Below the pieces are notes generated by a model, which saw only the letters and a list, made by a program, of their open reading frames with translations, ran no database searches and was not told the origin of the DNA. A stretch of DNA of 64,000 nt from Pseudomonas rhodesiae. GTDB taxonomy: Bacteria; Pseudomonadota; Gammaproteobacteria; Pseudomonadales; Pseudomonadaceae. The stretch lies in the NCBI RefSeq assembly GCF_007858255.1, contig NZ_VFEU01000002.1, forward strand, positions 434,001 through 498,000. Direction: 5' to 3'. The stretch's first letter is position 1; each line of letters starts with the position of its first letter. The translations under genes were made by a program, and so were the position numbers. Below are positions 50,672 through 60,862 of this stretch, one piece after another.

Positions 50672-52113
50672 CAGGCATCTCCTCCGAAAACGTCGACGTT
50701 GCTGAACACGCAGGCCGGCGAGGCATGGCCGACACGGATCACTTGGTTGGGCTCGCCCTTGCCGCAGTTGGGTGTGCCCAGCACCTGGAAGGTACTGGCG
50801 TCGCCCACCGCGCTGAGGTTGCGCCAGAACTGCGCGGAAATCGCGCGGTAGTTGGGGTTCTTCACCACGCCTTTGAGTTCGCCGTTTTCGATCAACTGGC
50901 CCCATTCGCAGCCGAACTGGAACTTGTTGCGCGCGTCATCAATGGACCACGAGCGGTTGGTCGACATCAGGATGCCGCTTTCGATACCGCCGATCATTTG
51001 CGCCAGGCTCTGGTCGCCGGCCTCGATATTCAGGTTGGCCATGCGGTCGATCGGCGGGCGGTTCCAACTGCTGGCCCGGCTGTTGGCCACACCGCCCATG
51101 CCGGCGCGAAATTGCGACAACGCACCGCCCAACGGCTTGAGCAGCAAGCCTTCGCGGATCAGGAACTGCTTGCTGGCGGCGCTGCCATCGTCGTCATGGC
51201 TGTAGCTGGCGAGCTGTTCGGGGATGTTCGGGTCGAACGTTACGTTGAGCAGGCGGGAGCCGTATTGCAGGTGGCCGAAGTCGCTGGCCTTGACGAAACT
51301 GGTGCCGGCGTAATTGCGTTCATCGCCGAGGATGCGGTCCAGCTCCAGCGGATGGCCGATGGATTCGTGGATCTGCAGGATCATCTGGTCGGGCATCAGC
51401 AGCAGGTCGCGCGGACCCTGGGGCGTGTTGGGCGCCAGCAACAGTTGCAGGGCTTCGTCGGCCACCCGTGGTGCGGCGCCTACCAGGCCGAAGCGGCGGA
51501 TCACGTCATAGCCACCTTGCTGGCCGAAGTTGGTACCGCCCAGGGTGCGGGTCTGGCTGTCAGTGCTGTCGTAGGCGGTGACACTCACGCCGGGGAACAC
51601 AAAACGTTGGGCCTGACGCAACTCGGCGCCAGCGCTGTTGAGGTAGATCTGCTCGACCTGGGTCAGGCCAAGGCTGACGTCCCAGCTGACCAGGCGCTCG
51701 TCTTTCGGCACGGCGGCAGACTCGTCGCCCAGCAATTGATAGCAGTCGCTCAAGGCAGGAAAGGGCTGGTTGAGTTCGGGCGACAGATAGTCGGCCACGT
51801 CGCTGGACACCTGCTGATCGCGCAGGTCGAGCAGCGCATGGGGCTTGATCCGCAGCGCCTGCTGTTCGGCGCGTTCGAGGGCGGCTTGCAGGCCGGCCAG
51901 GGAAATATCGTGGGTCGCGGCGTAAGCCTCCACACCGTTGAGACGCACGGTGAGCATGACGCCCTCGTCGTGGTTCAGGTGCGGCGGTTCGGCGACATTC
52001 TTGCGCACCGACAGGTATTGGCCGGATTCGCGTACGTAGCGCAGGGAGAAGAAGTCGGCGGTGGTGCGCAGGGCACTGAAATGTTTTTTGAGTGTGGCGT
52101 GGTGGTCGAACAT
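50671..52113 (-). CDS. TldD-like zinc metallopeptidase subunit
   Basis: A 480-residue TldD-family protein with the zinc motif HESIGH (ILQIHESIGHPLELDRILGD) and the downstream TSFVKASDFGHLQYGSRLLN. Its C-terminal part has the GxANSR-type region (GGVANSRASSWNRPPIDRMA) and IENGELKGVVKNPNYRAISA. It is the catalytic partner of the TldE-like protein, overlapping its start by one base. The start at 52113 (MFDHHATLKKHF) is preferred; it follows AAGGAAGG. Confidence 0.9.
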   Translation of the reverse strand: MFDHHATLKKHFSALRTTADFFSLRYVRESGQYLSVRKNVAEPPHLNHDEGVMLTVRLNGVEAYAATHDISLAGLQAALERAEQQALRIKPHALLDLRDQQVSSDVADYLSPELNQPFPALSDCYQLLGDESAAVPKDERLVSWDVSLGLTQVEQIYLNSAGAELRQAQRFVFPGVSVTAYDSTDSQTRTLGGTNFGQQGGYDVIRRFGLVGAAPRVADEALQLLLAPNTPQGPRDLLLMPDQMILQIHESIGHPLELDRILGDERNYAGTSFVKASDFGHLQYGSRLLNVTFDPNIPEQLASYSHDDDGSAASKQFLIREGLLLKPLGGALSQFRAGMGGVANSRASSWNRPPIDRMANLNIEAGDQSLAQMIGGIESGILMSTNRSWSIDDARNKFQFGCEWGQLIENGELKGVVKNPNYRAISAQFWRNLSAVGDASTFQVLGTPNCGKGEPNQVIRVGHASPACVFSNVDVFGGDA

Positions 52114-52197
52114 AGGGCCTTCCTTGTGGGCGGCTCGGTGCGGGCAGGCAACAGAGTAGCTTATCAAGGAGGCGTTTTGCATTGGCGGGTCGGGCGC

Positions 52198-52258
52198 TAT
52201 CGGGGGCAAGCCCCCTCCCACACACGGTCAAAATGTGGGAGGGGGCTTGCCCCCGATG
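52198..52258. repeat. REPIN-like inverted pair
   Basis: ATCGGGGGCAAGCCCCCTCC and its exact inverse at short spacing (about 17 bp), between betA and the TldD-like gene. Confidence 0.85.
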
Positions 52259-52278
52259 AAGGCACCGCGGTGTATCAG

Positions 52279-53982
52279 TTACTGCGCAGTCGGCCCCACT
52301 TCACGCAACGGCTTGCCACGTACCGGCGCGTCGCCCGCCACGTAGTAGTCGGCGGTGCTGCGTGGCAGCGGCTGGCGGCCACGGATCTTGTCGGCGATTT
52401 TCTCGGCGATCATGATCGTCGGTGCATTCAGGTTGCCGGTGGTGATGATCGGCATGATCGACGCATCCACCACCCGCAGGCCCTGCATGCCATGCACGCG
52501 GCCTTCGCCGTCCACCACCGCCATCTCGTCGGTGCCCATCTTGCACGAGCAGGACGGGTGGAACGCGGTCTCGGCGTGTTCGCGGATGAACTTGTCGAGC
52601 TGCTCGTCGGTTTGCACGTCGATGCCCGGGCTGATTTCGCGGCCACGGAAAGGGTCCAGCGCCGGCTGTTGCATGATTTCCCGGGTCAGGCGGATGCCGT
52701 CGCGGAATTCCTGCCAGTCCTGTTCGGTGGCCATGTAGTTGAAGAGGATGCTCGGGTAGTCCCGTGGGTTCTTCGATTTCAGCTGCACACGGCCACGGCT
52801 CGGCGAACGCATGGAACCCATGTGCGCCTGGAAACCGTGCTCTTTCACACCGTTGCTGCCGTTGTAGTTAATCGCCACCGGCAGGAAGTGATACTGGATG
52901 TTCGGCCATTCGAACTCTTCACGGGTACGGATAAAACCGCCCGCTTCGAACTGGTTGCTGGCGCCGATGCCGGTGCCGTTGAACAGCCACTCGGCACCGA
53001 TGGCCGGCTGGTTGTACCAGAGCAGCGACGGGTACAGCGACACCGGCTGAGTGCAGGCGTATTGCAGGTACAGCTCAAGGTGGTCCTGCAGGTTTTCGCC
53101 GACGCCGGGCAGGTCGTGGACCACCGGGATATCCAGGCTTTCCAGCAATTTGGCCGCGCCAACACCGGAGCGTTGCAGCAGTTGCGGCGAAGCGATTGCG
53201 CCACTGCACACCAGCACTTCTTTGCGCGCGCGAGCTTCAACGCGTTCTTCGGCGGCGCCGATCAGGTAACGCACGCCCACGGCGCGCTTGCCTTCGAACA
53301 AGACTTTGTCGGTCAGCGCGTGGGTGACGATGGTCAGCGTGGAGCGCTTCTTGGCGGTGTCCAGGTAACCGCGCGCGGTGCTGGCGCGGCGGCCGTTCGG
53401 CGTGACGGTGCGGTCCATCGGGCCGAAACCTTCCTGCTGATAGCCATTGAGGTCTTCGGTGCGCGGGTAACCGGCCTGCACGCCGGCTTCGACCATGGCG
53501 TGGAACAGCGGGTTATTGCCGGCCTTGGGCGTGGTTACGCTGACCGGACCGTCGCCACCGTGGTAGTCGTTGGGGCCGATGTCGCGGGTTTCTGCCTTGC
53601 GGAAGTACGGCAGGCAATCGAGGTAAGTCCAGTTTTCCAGACCCGGCAGCTTCGCCCAGTTGTCGTAGTCCATGGCGTTGCCACGGATGTAGCACATGCC
53701 GTTGATCAGCGACGAACCACCCAGGCCCTTGCCGCGACCGCATTCCATGCGGCGGCCGTCCATGTGTGGCTCTGGATCGGTCTCGTAGGCCCAGTTGTAG
53801 CGACGGCCTTGCAGCGGGAACGCCAGGGCGGCTGGCATCTGGGTACGGAAATCCAGACGATAGTCGGGGCCGCCGGCTTCCAGCAGCAGGACGGTGACGC
53901 CTTCGTCTTCGGTCAGGCGGGTCGCCAGGGTGTTACCGGCGGAGCCGGCACCCACAATGATGTAGTCGTATTCTTGGGACAT
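52279..53982 (-). CDS. betA: Choline dehydrogenase
   Basis: A 567-residue GMC flavoprotein oxidising choline to betaine aldehyde at the membrane. It has the FAD motif [19 protein letters not shown], the GMC signature [20 protein letters not shown] and the C-terminal active-site motif [20 protein letters not shown]. The start at 53982 ([11 protein letters not shown]) is conserved; GGGTGCATTC upstream is weak. betB and betI lie upstream on the same strand. Confidence 0.97.
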   Translation of the reverse strand: MSQEYDYIIVGAGSAGNTLATRLTEDEGVTVLLLEAGGPDYRLDFRTQMPAALAFPLQGRRYNWAYETDPEPHMDGRRMECGRGKGLGGSSLINGMCYIRGNAMDYDNWAKLPGLENWTYLDCLPYFRKAETRDIGPNDYHGGDGPVSVTTPKAGNNPLFHAMVEAGVQAGYPRTEDLNGYQQEGFGPMDRTVTPNGRRASTARGYLDTAKKRSTLTIVTHALTDKVLFEGKRAVGVRYLIGAAEERVEARARKEVLVCSGAIASPQLLQRSGVGAAKLLESLDIPVVHDLPGVGENLQDHLELYLQYACTQPVSLYPSLLWYNQPAIGAEWLFNGTGIGASNQFEAGGFIRTREEFEWPNIQYHFLPVAINYNGSNGVKEHGFQAHMGSMRSPSRGRVQLKSKNPRDYPSILFNYMATEQDWQEFRDGIRLTREIMQQPALDPFRGREISPGIDVQTDEQLDKFIREHAETAFHPSCSCKMGTDEMAVVDGEGRVHGMQGLRVVDASIMPIITTGNLNAPTIMIAEKIADKIRGRQPLPRSTADYYVAGDAPVRGKPLREVGPTAQ

Positions 53983-54024
53983 TGAATGCACCCTCTTTGA
54001 AATGTGGTCAGCAGGTCGGGCCTC

Positions 54025-54089
54025 ATCGGGGGCAAGCCCCCTCCCACAGGGGAATGCATTCCAAAGGTGGGAGGGGGCTTGCCCCCGAT
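54025..54089. repeat. REPIN-like inverted pair between betA and betB
   Basis: ATCGGGGGCAAGCCCCCTCC and its inverse, about 22 bp apart. Hairpins like this could adjust the ratio of betB to betA transcript. Confidence 0.85.
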
Positions 54090-54121
54090 GGCGGCCTCAA
54101 AGGCAACGCAAGGCTCGGGTG

Positions 54122-55594
54122 TTAGAACACCGAGGCGTAATCGCCCAGCTCAACCTGTACCGATTTGATGCGGGTGAAGTTGTTCAGCGAGCTGATGCCG
54201 TTCTCACGGCCCACACCCGATTGCTTGTAGCCGCCCACCGGCATTTTCGCGTCGGACTCGCCCCAGGCGTTGATCCAGCAGATGCCCGCTTCCAGTTGAT
54301 GAATCACGCGGTGGGCGCGGTTCAGGTCCTTGGTCACCAGGCCCGCGGCCAGGCCGAAGTCGGTGTCGTTGGCGCGGCGGATCACTTCTTCTTCGGTCTC
54401 GTAGGTGAGGATGCTCATCACTGGGCCGAAGATTTCTTCACGCACGATGGTCATGTCGTCGGTGCAGTCGGTGAACACGGTCGGTGCCACGAATGCGCCT
54501 TTGGCGAAGTCACCATCGGTCAAGCGATCGCCGCCGCACAGCAGGCGTGCGCCTTGCTCTTTGCCCTTGGCGATGTAGCCCAACACGCTTTCCATATGGG
54601 CGAAGCTGACCAGCGGACCGAAGTTGGTGTTCTCGTCTTCCGGGTTGCCGATGCGGATGCGCGCCACGCGCTCGACGATCTTGGCTTCGAACGCCGCTTG
54701 CAGGTGCTTGGGCACGAACACGCGCGTGCCGTTGGTGCAGACCTGACCAGAGCTGTAGAAGTTGGCCATCATGGCGGTGTCGGCGGCGCGATCCAGGTCG
54801 GCGTCGTCGAAGATGATCAGCGGGGACTTGCCGCCCAGTTCCATGGTCACGTCTTTGAGCGAGGAGCTCGACGCGCTGGCCATGACTTTCTTGCCGGTGT
54901 CGGTGCCGCCGGTGAACGAGACTTTTTCGATGCGCGGGTGCTCGGTCAACCAGGTGCCGACTTCACGGCCACTGCCGGTCAGGACGTTGAACACACCGGC
55001 GGGAACACCGGCTTCGGTGTAGATTTCGGCCAGTTTCAGGGTGGTCAGCGAGGTGACTTCGCTCGGCTTGAAGATCATCGCGTTGCCGGCGGCCAGGGCC
55101 GGGGCGGATTTCCACAGGGCGATCTGGATCGGGTAGTTCCACGCACCGATGCCGGCGACCACGCCCAGCGGTTCGCGGCGGGTGTAGACGAAGGAAGTGT
55201 CGCGCAGCGGGATCTGCTCGCCTTCGATGGCCGGCACCAGGCCTGCGTAGTATTCCAGCACGTCGGCGCCGGTAACGATGTCGACGTACTTGGTTTCGGA
55301 GAAGGCTTTACCGGTGTCCAGAGTTTCCAGGGCGGCCAGCTCATCGTTGCGCTCGCGCAGGATGTCGACGGCACGACGCAGGATGCGCGAGCGCTCCATG
55401 GCAGTCATGGCGGCCCAGATTTTCTGGCCTTTTTCAGCGCTGACCACGGCACGTTCAACGTCTTCTTTCGTTGCACGTTGCACTTGGGCGAGAACTTCAC
55501 CGTTAGCCGGGTTGATGGCTTCGAAAGTGGCATCGCTGCCAGCGTCGCTGTAGCCGCCGTCAATGTAGAGTTTTTGCAGGTCGAAACGGGCCAT
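54122..55594 (-). CDS. betB: Betaine aldehyde dehydrogenase
   Basis: A 490-residue NAD(P)-dependent aldehyde dehydrogenase producing glycine betaine. It shows [56 protein letters not shown] (catalytic Glu) and [20 protein letters not shown] (catalytic Cys). The start at 55594 ([11 protein letters not shown]) has GAGGACTT upstream. It follows betI on the same strand. Confidence 0.97.
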   Translation of the reverse strand: MARFDLQKLYIDGGYSDAGSDATFEAINPANGEVLAQVQRATKEDVERAVVSAEKGQKIWAAMTAMERSRILRRAVDILRERNDELAALETLDTGKAFSETKYVDIVTGADVLEYYAGLVPAIEGEQIPLRDTSFVYTRREPLGVVAGIGAWNYPIQIALWKSAPALAAGNAMIFKPSEVTSLTTLKLAEIYTEAGVPAGVFNVLTGSGREVGTWLTEHPRIEKVSFTGGTDTGKKVMASASSSSLKDVTMELGGKSPLIIFDDADLDRAADTAMMANFYSSGQVCTNGTRVFVPKHLQAAFEAKIVERVARIRIGNPEDENTNFGPLVSFAHMESVLGYIAKGKEQGARLLCGGDRLTDGDFAKGAFVAPTVFTDCTDDMTIVREEIFGPVMSILTYETEEEVIRRANDTDFGLAAGLVTKDLNRAHRVIHQLEAGICWINAWGESDAKMPVGGYKQSGVGRENGISSLNNFTRIKSVQVELGDYASVF

Positions 55595-55703
55595 AAAGTC
55601 CTCGCAAGTGCATAAGTGGTTGGCGTTACCCGCCGACAGTGGGCCATGAGGGTGTGGCATCACTGCGCGGCGGACGTTCAGGGGTTGAGCATTTATAAGG
55701 GCT

Positions 55704-56297
55704 CTAACTCACCTGCTTGGCCAATTGGAAATCCATGTATTCGTAAGCGATGCGTTGCGCCTGCTCCGTGTCGAAAGCGTCTCCCGACAGAGCACCGCGC
55801 AACCACAAACCGTCGATCAACGCCGCCAGGCCGCGAGCCGCGCTGCGGGCTTCGGGCAGCGGCAGCGCTCGGCGGAACTGGCAGCACAGGTTGGAATACA
55901 GACGTTGATCGTTGATCCGCTGCAACCTGTGCAATGACGGGTGATGCATGCTGGCGGCCCAGAAGGCCAGCCAGGTTTTCATTGCCGGGCCATTGACCTG
56001 GCTGGCGTCGAAGTTGCCTCCGATGATCACCTGAATGTGTGCCCGTGGGCTGTCATCCTTCAGCGCAAGCCTGCGCTCGTAGACGTTCTCGATCAGCACA
56101 TTCATCAAGTACCGCATCGTTGCGGCGATCAGGCCGTTCTTGTCCTGAAAGTAGTGACTGATGATGCCGTTCGATACACCGGCCAGACGGGCGATCAGCG
56201 CAATGCTGGCGTCTGCCATCCCCACTTGATCGATGGCCGTCAACGTGGCTTCGATCAACTGTTGGCGGCGTATGGGTTGCATACCGACCTTGGGCAT
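55704..56297 (-). CDS. betI: TetR-family repressor BetI
   Basis: A 197-residue repressor with the N-terminal helix-turn-helix [20 protein letters not shown], then [20 protein letters not shown]. BetI represses bet genes and is released by choline. It is first in the betI-betB-betA operon and divergent from betT, with a perfect 20-bp palindrome between them. Confidence 0.97.
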   Translation of the reverse strand: MPKVGMQPIRRQQLIEATLTAIDQVGMADASIALIARLAGVSNGIISHYFQDKNGLIAATMRYLMNVLIENVYERRLALKDDSPRAHIQVIIGGNFDASQVNGPAMKTWLAFWAASMHHPSLHRLQRINDQRLYSNLCCQFRRALPLPEARSAARGLAALIDGLWLRGALSGDAFDTEQAQRIAYEYMDFQLAKQVS

Positions 56298-56627
56298 GTA
56301 GCACGTCTCCTTAGGCCTGCCGGCGGGCGATCACGTCCATCGGCTTGAAGGCCAGTCTATTTTGTTTTGATTGAACGTTCAATCAACAAAGAATAAGCTC
56401 TGCGACAAATCGTCGCTGCTGGCAGGTTTTCAGCCCGTTCTGACAGCGACATCTGACACCTGGAACATCCCTGGAAGGGCCCGCTCAAGGGCCTGCCGCC
56501 ACTTTCGCGGGGGCGGGGATTTTCGGGGTGTCTTTATAACACCCGTCCGTCGACTGCCGAAAAATCGATGTCCCGGGATAACCGTTGCCTTGTGTTTCTC
56601 TCTCGCACTGCCCGGAGCATCTGCGCC
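56298..56627. other. betI-betT divergent control region
   Basis: A 330-bp gap with no gene. It holds the 20-bp BetI palindrome at 56367-56386 and, near 56525-56550, ATAACACCCG before the betT leader. The promoters of both bet units must lie here. Confidence 0.7.
56367..56386. promoter_or_regulatory. BetI operator
   Basis: TTGATTGAACGTTCAATCAA is a perfect 20-bp palindrome, 70 bp upstream of betI and 242 bp upstream of betT. It matches the known BetI box type (TTGATTG-AACGTTC-type core with TTGA/TCAA arms). Confidence 0.88.
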
Positions 56628-58619
56628 ATGAGTTCTGCCTCTCTTATAAAGACCCCGCCGGAAAAGGTCCGGGTCAACGGTTGGGTGTTTTACACCTCCA
56701 CCGCGCTGATTCTGTTGTTGACCGCTGTCCTGATCGCCGCCCCGCAGGAGGCCGGGCGCATGCTTGGGGTCGCCCAGGCGTGGCTGTCCAAAAGCTTTGG
56801 CTGGTACTACATGGTAGTCATCGCCGCTTACCTGGTGTTTGTGGTGGGGCTGGCGTTTTCGTCCTACGGCAAATTGAAACTGGGCAGCAAGGACGACACC
56901 CCGGACTTCAGCTACGGCGCCTGGGCCGGCATGTTGTTCTCCTCGGGGATCGGCATTTCGCTGCTGTACTTCGGTGCCTCGGAGCCGCTGGACCATTACT
57001 TCAACCCGCCCGAAGGCGTAGCCGGCAGCAACCTGGCCGCGCGCCAGGCGCTGCAACTGACCTTTCTGCACTGGGGGCTGCACGGCTGGGCGATCTACGC
57101 GTTGGTCGGCCTGGCCGTGGCGTACTTCGCCTACCGGCATAACCAGCCGCTGGCCTTGCGCTCGGCGTTGTACCCGCTGGTGGGCGAGCGCTGGGTGAAG
57201 GGCGCGGCCGGCCATGCGGTGGACGGTTTCGGCATGTTCGTGACCCTGCTGGGCCTGGTGACCAACCTGGGGATCGGCGCGATGCAGGTGTCGTCCGGCC
57301 TGGAAAACCTGTTCGGCATGCAGCACAGCAACACCAACCTGCTGATCGTGATCATCGTGATGAGCACCGTGGCGACCATCGCCGCCGTGTCGGGGGTGGA
57401 GAACGGTATCCGTCGTTTGTCCAACCTCAACATCGTGCTGTTCAGCGGTTTGCTGATCTTTGTGTTGTTGTTCGGCCCGACCCTGCACCTGCTCAACGGC
57501 TTCGTGCAGAACATCGGCGATTACATGAACGGCCTGGTGTTGAAAACCTTCGACCTGTACGTCTACGAAGGCGACGGTGCCAAGACCGAACGCTGGATGG
57601 GCCTTTGGACTCTGTTCTACTGGGCCTGGTGGATTTCCTGGGCGCCATTCGTAGGCATGTTCATCGCGCGGATTTCCCGTGGCCGTACGGTGCGTGAACT
57701 GGTGGCGGGCGTGCTGCTGATTCCGCTGGGCTTTACCCTGGCGTGGCTGTCGATCTTCGGCAACTCGGCCCTGGACCTGGTGCTGAACCAGGGCGCGGTG
57801 GAGTTGGGCAAGACGGCGTTGGAACAGCCGTCCATGGCGATCTACCAATTGCTGGAGTACTACCCAGCGTCGAAAGTCGTGATTGGCGTGTCGATCTTTG
57901 TCGGCTTTGTACTGTTCCTGACCCCGGCGGATTCCGGCGCGGTGATGATGGCCAACCTTTCCTGCAAAGGCGGCAACGTAGATGAAGATGCGCCGCACTG
58001 GCTGCGGATCTTCTGGTCGGCGGTGATCACCCTGGTGACCATCGGCCTGCTGTTCGCCGGTAACTTCGAAGCCATGCAAACCATGGTGGTGCTGGCGGGG
58101 CTGCCGTTCTCGGTGGTGCTGATTTTCTTTATGTTCGGTTTGCACAAGGCCATGCGTCAGGACGTGGCGATCGAACAGGAGCAGGCGCAACTGGCCGAAC
58201 GTGGGCGTCGTGGCTTCAGCGAGCGTTTGACCGCACTGGATTTGCAACCGAGCCAGGCCACGGTGCAGCGCTTTATGGACAAGCACGTCACCCCGGCGTT
58301 GGAAGAAGCGGCGACTGCGTTGCGTGAACAAGGTTTGCAAGTGCAGACACTGTTGGGCAAGTCCAAGCGCTGCATCGGTGTGCGCATCGAGATGGAAGAG
58401 GGCAATCCGTTCGTTTATGAGGTGAGCCTGGATGCTTACTCGTCGGCGCCCAACGATGTGCCCGAAGAAGAGCGCACGCGCTATTACCGTGCCGAGGTCT
58501 ACCTGCACAACGGGCCTCAGGAATACGACCTGATGGGCTTCACCCCGGAGCAAATCACACGGGATGTGCTCGATCAGTTTGAAAGCCATCGGCAGCTCCT
58601 TGGCCGTGTCTATAGCTGA
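56628..58619 (+). CDS. betT: Choline BCCT transporter BetT
   Basis: A 663-residue secondary transporter with twelve membrane segments and the BCCT tryptophan motif (TLFYWAWWISWAPFVGMFIA). Other BCCT blocks are MLFSSGIGISLLYFGASEP and LVTNLGIGAMQVSSGLENLF. The C-terminal hydrophilic tail of about 140 residues (after FGLHKAMRQDVAIEQEQAQL) is the osmosensing-type extension found in BetT. It imports choline for the BetA/BetB pathway. The start at 56628 follows CCGGAGC. Confidence 0.96.
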   Translation: MSSASLIKTPPEKVRVNGWVFYTSTALILLLTAVLIAAPQEAGRMLGVAQAWLSKSFGWYYMVVIAAYLVFVVGLAFSSYGKLKLGSKDDTPDFSYGAWAGMLFSSGIGISLLYFGASEPLDHYFNPPEGVAGSNLAARQALQLTFLHWGLHGWAIYALVGLAVAYFAYRHNQPLALRSALYPLVGERWVKGAAGHAVDGFGMFVTLLGLVTNLGIGAMQVSSGLENLFGMQHSNTNLLIVIIVMSTVATIAAVSGVENGIRRLSNLNIVLFSGLLIFVLLFGPTLHLLNGFVQNIGDYMNGLVLKTFDLYVYEGDGAKTERWMGLWTLFYWAWWISWAPFVGMFIARISRGRTVRELVAGVLLIPLGFTLAWLSIFGNSALDLVLNQGAVELGKTALEQPSMAIYQLLEYYPASKVVIGVSIFVGFVLFLTPADSGAVMMANLSCKGGNVDEDAPHWLRIFWSAVITLVTIGLLFAGNFEAMQTMVVLAGLPFSVVLIFFMFGLHKAMRQDVAIEQEQAQLAERGRRGFSERLTALDLQPSQATVQRFMDKHVTPALEEAATALREQGLQVQTLLGKSKRCIGVRIEMEEGNPFVYEVSLDAYSSAPNDVPEEERTRYYRAEVYLHNGPQEYDLMGFTPEQITRDVLDQFESHRQLLGRVYS

Positions 58620-58666
58620 TGCGTTGAAAGCCCGGTGGTGTCACTGACCCCACTGGGGCAAAAAAT

Positions 58667-58753
58667 GTGGGAGGGGGCTTGCCCCCGATTGCAGTGTGTC
58701 AGTCAGTCCGTCTGTTACTGATCCACCGCTATCGGGGGCAAGCCCCCTCCCAC
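58667..58753. repeat. REPIN-like inverted pair
   Basis: GTGGGAGGGGGCTTGCCCCCG and its exact inverse around a 45-bp spacer, in the convergent gap between betT and cbcV. Confidence 0.85.
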
Positions 58754-58772
58754 CGTTGTTTTGCAGTGTGTG

Positions 58773-59951
58773 CTAGCCCAGGTTTTTGCCCAGCAGGGCA
58801 TGGTAGAGCTCACTGTCGCCGAGGATCCCCACCACCTGGTTGTTGTCATGCAACACCAGCTTGTTACCCGTCTGATAACGAATCTGCAGCGCATCACGCA
58901 TGCCGATATTCGAATCCACCAAGGTCGGTACGCGGCCCAGACCTTCCACCGGTTGCCCCGGTGCCCAGTTCTGCAGGTTCATCACCGCACCGTTCTGGCG
59001 GGCGCCCTGGATAGTGTTGCCTTCGGCCAGGTCCAGCCACGAGTCGCCGCTCGGGTCCAGGCACACCGAACCGTTGACGCGCTTGCAGTTGTCCAGGGTG
59101 CGCATCAGGCTGCGGCCGCACAGCACGTTCAGCGGGTTGGTGTGGGCGACGAAGGTGCGCACATAGTCGTCCGCCGGGTTCAGCACGATCTCTTCCGGCA
59201 CGCTGTACTGGATGATCTTGCCGTCCTTCATGATTGCAATACGGCTGCCCAGTTTGAGCGCCTCGTCCAGGTCATGGCTGACGAATACGATGGTTTTGCT
59301 CAGCTTGCGTTGCAGTTCCAGCAACTCGTCCTGCAGGCCTTGGCGGATCAGCGGGTCGAGGGCGGAGAAGGGTTCGTCCATTAGCAGGATGTCGGCGTCC
59401 ATCGCCAGGGCGCGGGCCAGGCCGACGCGCTGCTGCATGCCGCCGGACAACTCGTCGGGCTTCTTGTTGCGCCACTGGGCCAGGCCCACCAGTTCGAGCT
59501 TTTCGTCCACCAGCTTGCGCCGTTCTTTTTCCGGACGGCCCTGCATTTCCAGGCCGAAGCTGATGTTCTCGCGCACCGTCAGCCAGGGCATCAGGGCAAA
59601 CTTCTGGAACACCATGGCGATGCGCTTGGTACGCATCATTTTCAGCTCTGCGTCGGTGCAGGAAGCGATGTCGATCTGCCGACCTTCATGCTCCACGAAC
59701 AGCTGCCCCCGGCTGACGGTGTTGAGGCCGTTGATGCAGCGCAGCAGGCTGGATTTGCCGGAGCCCGACAGGCCCATCAGCACGCAGATCTCGCCTTTTT
59801 CGATATCCAGGCTGGCCTTTTCAACGCCGACAATCTGCCCGGTCTTTTTCAGAATCTCGTTACGGCTCATGCCCTGGTCCAGCAGCTTGAGCGCTTCGCG
59901 TGGGTCTTTGGAGAAGATCACGTCGACTTTGTCGAATCGGATAATGCTCAT
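58773..59951 (-). CDS. cbcV: Choline/betaine/carnitine ABC transporter ATPase
   Basis: A 392-residue ProV-type ATPase: Walker A GLSGSGKSSLLRCINGLN, signature LSGGMQQRVGLARALAMD, Walker B ILLMDEPFSALDPLI. A CBS-like domain follows the ATPase (NIGMRDALQIRYQTGNKLVL, HDNNQVVGILGDSELYHALL). It overlaps cbcW by 4 bp. The order cbcX-cbcW-cbcV next to betT and sdaB is as in P. aeruginosa PA5376-PA5378. Confidence 0.95.
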   Translation of the reverse strand: MSIIRFDKVDVIFSKDPREALKLLDQGMSRNEILKKTGQIVGVEKASLDIEKGEICVLMGLSGSGKSSLLRCINGLNTVSRGQLFVEHEGRQIDIASCTDAELKMMRTKRIAMVFQKFALMPWLTVRENISFGLEMQGRPEKERRKLVDEKLELVGLAQWRNKKPDELSGGMQQRVGLARALAMDADILLMDEPFSALDPLIRQGLQDELLELQRKLSKTIVFVSHDLDEALKLGSRIAIMKDGKIIQYSVPEEIVLNPADDYVRTFVAHTNPLNVLCGRSLMRTLDNCKRVNGSVCLDPSGDSWLDLAEGNTIQGARQNGAVMNLQNWAPGQPVEGLGRVPTLVDSNIGMRDALQIRYQTGNKLVLHDNNQVVGILGDSELYHALLGKNLG

Positions 59952-60793
59952 GCATCACCCCCTACTTTGGCATCGGGTTGTTTGCAGATGCGGTCGAGCA
60001 TGATGGCCAGCAATACGATCGCCAGGCCCGCTTCAAAGCCCAGGGCGATGTCGGCGGTGTTGAGTGCGTTGACCACCGGCTTACCGAGGCCGTCGGCACC
60101 CACCAGGGCCGCGATCACCACCATCGACAACGACAGCATGATGCATTGGGTAATGCCGGCGGCAATGCTCGGCATGGCGTGTGGCAGTTCAATGCGCGAG
60201 AGCAATTGACGGCGCGAGCAGCCGAAGGCTTTGCCGGCGTCCATCAACTCTTGCGGTACATCACGGATGCCCAGGTAAGTCAGACGGATCGGCGCGGCAA
60301 TCGCGAACACCACCGTGGAAATCAGCCCAGGCACCACACCCAGCCCGAAGAGGGTCAGGGTAGGGATGAGGTAGACGAAGGTCGGTACGGTCTGCATCAG
60401 ATCGAGCACCGGCCGCATCATGGTGTAGAACAACGGTTTGTGCGCGGCAACAATGCCCAGCGGCACACCGATGACCACGCAGACCAGGGTGGCGAACAGC
60501 ACCTGCGCGAGGGTTTCCATGGTTTCCTGCCAATACCCCAGGTTGAGGATCAGCAGGAAGGAGGCGATGACAAAAACCGTCAGGCCCCATTTACGTTGAA
60601 TAAAATGAGCCAGCAGCGCAATCAGACCGATCAATGCCAGCGGATTGAACCAGGTCAGCGCAAACGTCACGCCGTGGATCATCGTTTCCAGCGTCGATGC
60701 GATTGCGTCGAAGTAGTTGGCGCCGTGTTGGGTCAACCATTCGACGAAGGCAGCGATGTACTGGCCTAGTGGGATTTTCTGTTCAGTCAGCAT
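59948..60793 (-). CDS. cbcW: Choline/betaine/carnitine ABC transporter permease
   Basis: A 281-residue inner membrane permease with six hydrophobic segments and the EAA-type motif of MetI-like permeases (RDVPQELMDAGKAFGCSRRQ, then LLSRIELPHAMPSIAAGITQ). Start at 60793 (MLTEQKIPLGQY). It pairs with CbcV and the binding proteins CbcX, BetX and CaiX in Pseudomonas. Confidence 0.95.
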   Translation of the reverse strand: MLTEQKIPLGQYIAAFVEWLTQHGANYFDAIASTLETMIHGVTFALTWFNPLALIGLIALLAHFIQRKWGLTVFVIASFLLILNLGYWQETMETLAQVLFATLVCVVIGVPLGIVAAHKPLFYTMMRPVLDLMQTVPTFVYLIPTLTLFGLGVVPGLISTVVFAIAAPIRLTYLGIRDVPQELMDAGKAFGCSRRQLLSRIELPHAMPSIAAGITQCIMLSLSMVVIAALVGADGLGKPVVNALNTADIALGFEAGLAIVLLAIMLDRICKQPDAKVGGDA

Positions 60794-60862
60794 GGTAGTG
60801 AATGTCCACATGCGAAGGGGAAAACATCCCGGGGCAGCGCACCGCCCCGGGGTCAGCGGGTG

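Noticed and set aside
50725..53985. A 1086-residue frame opposite the TldD-like gene and betA
   Set aside because: It crosses two well-supported genes and a REPIN; protein is low-complexity His/Val/Gly/Gln-rich.
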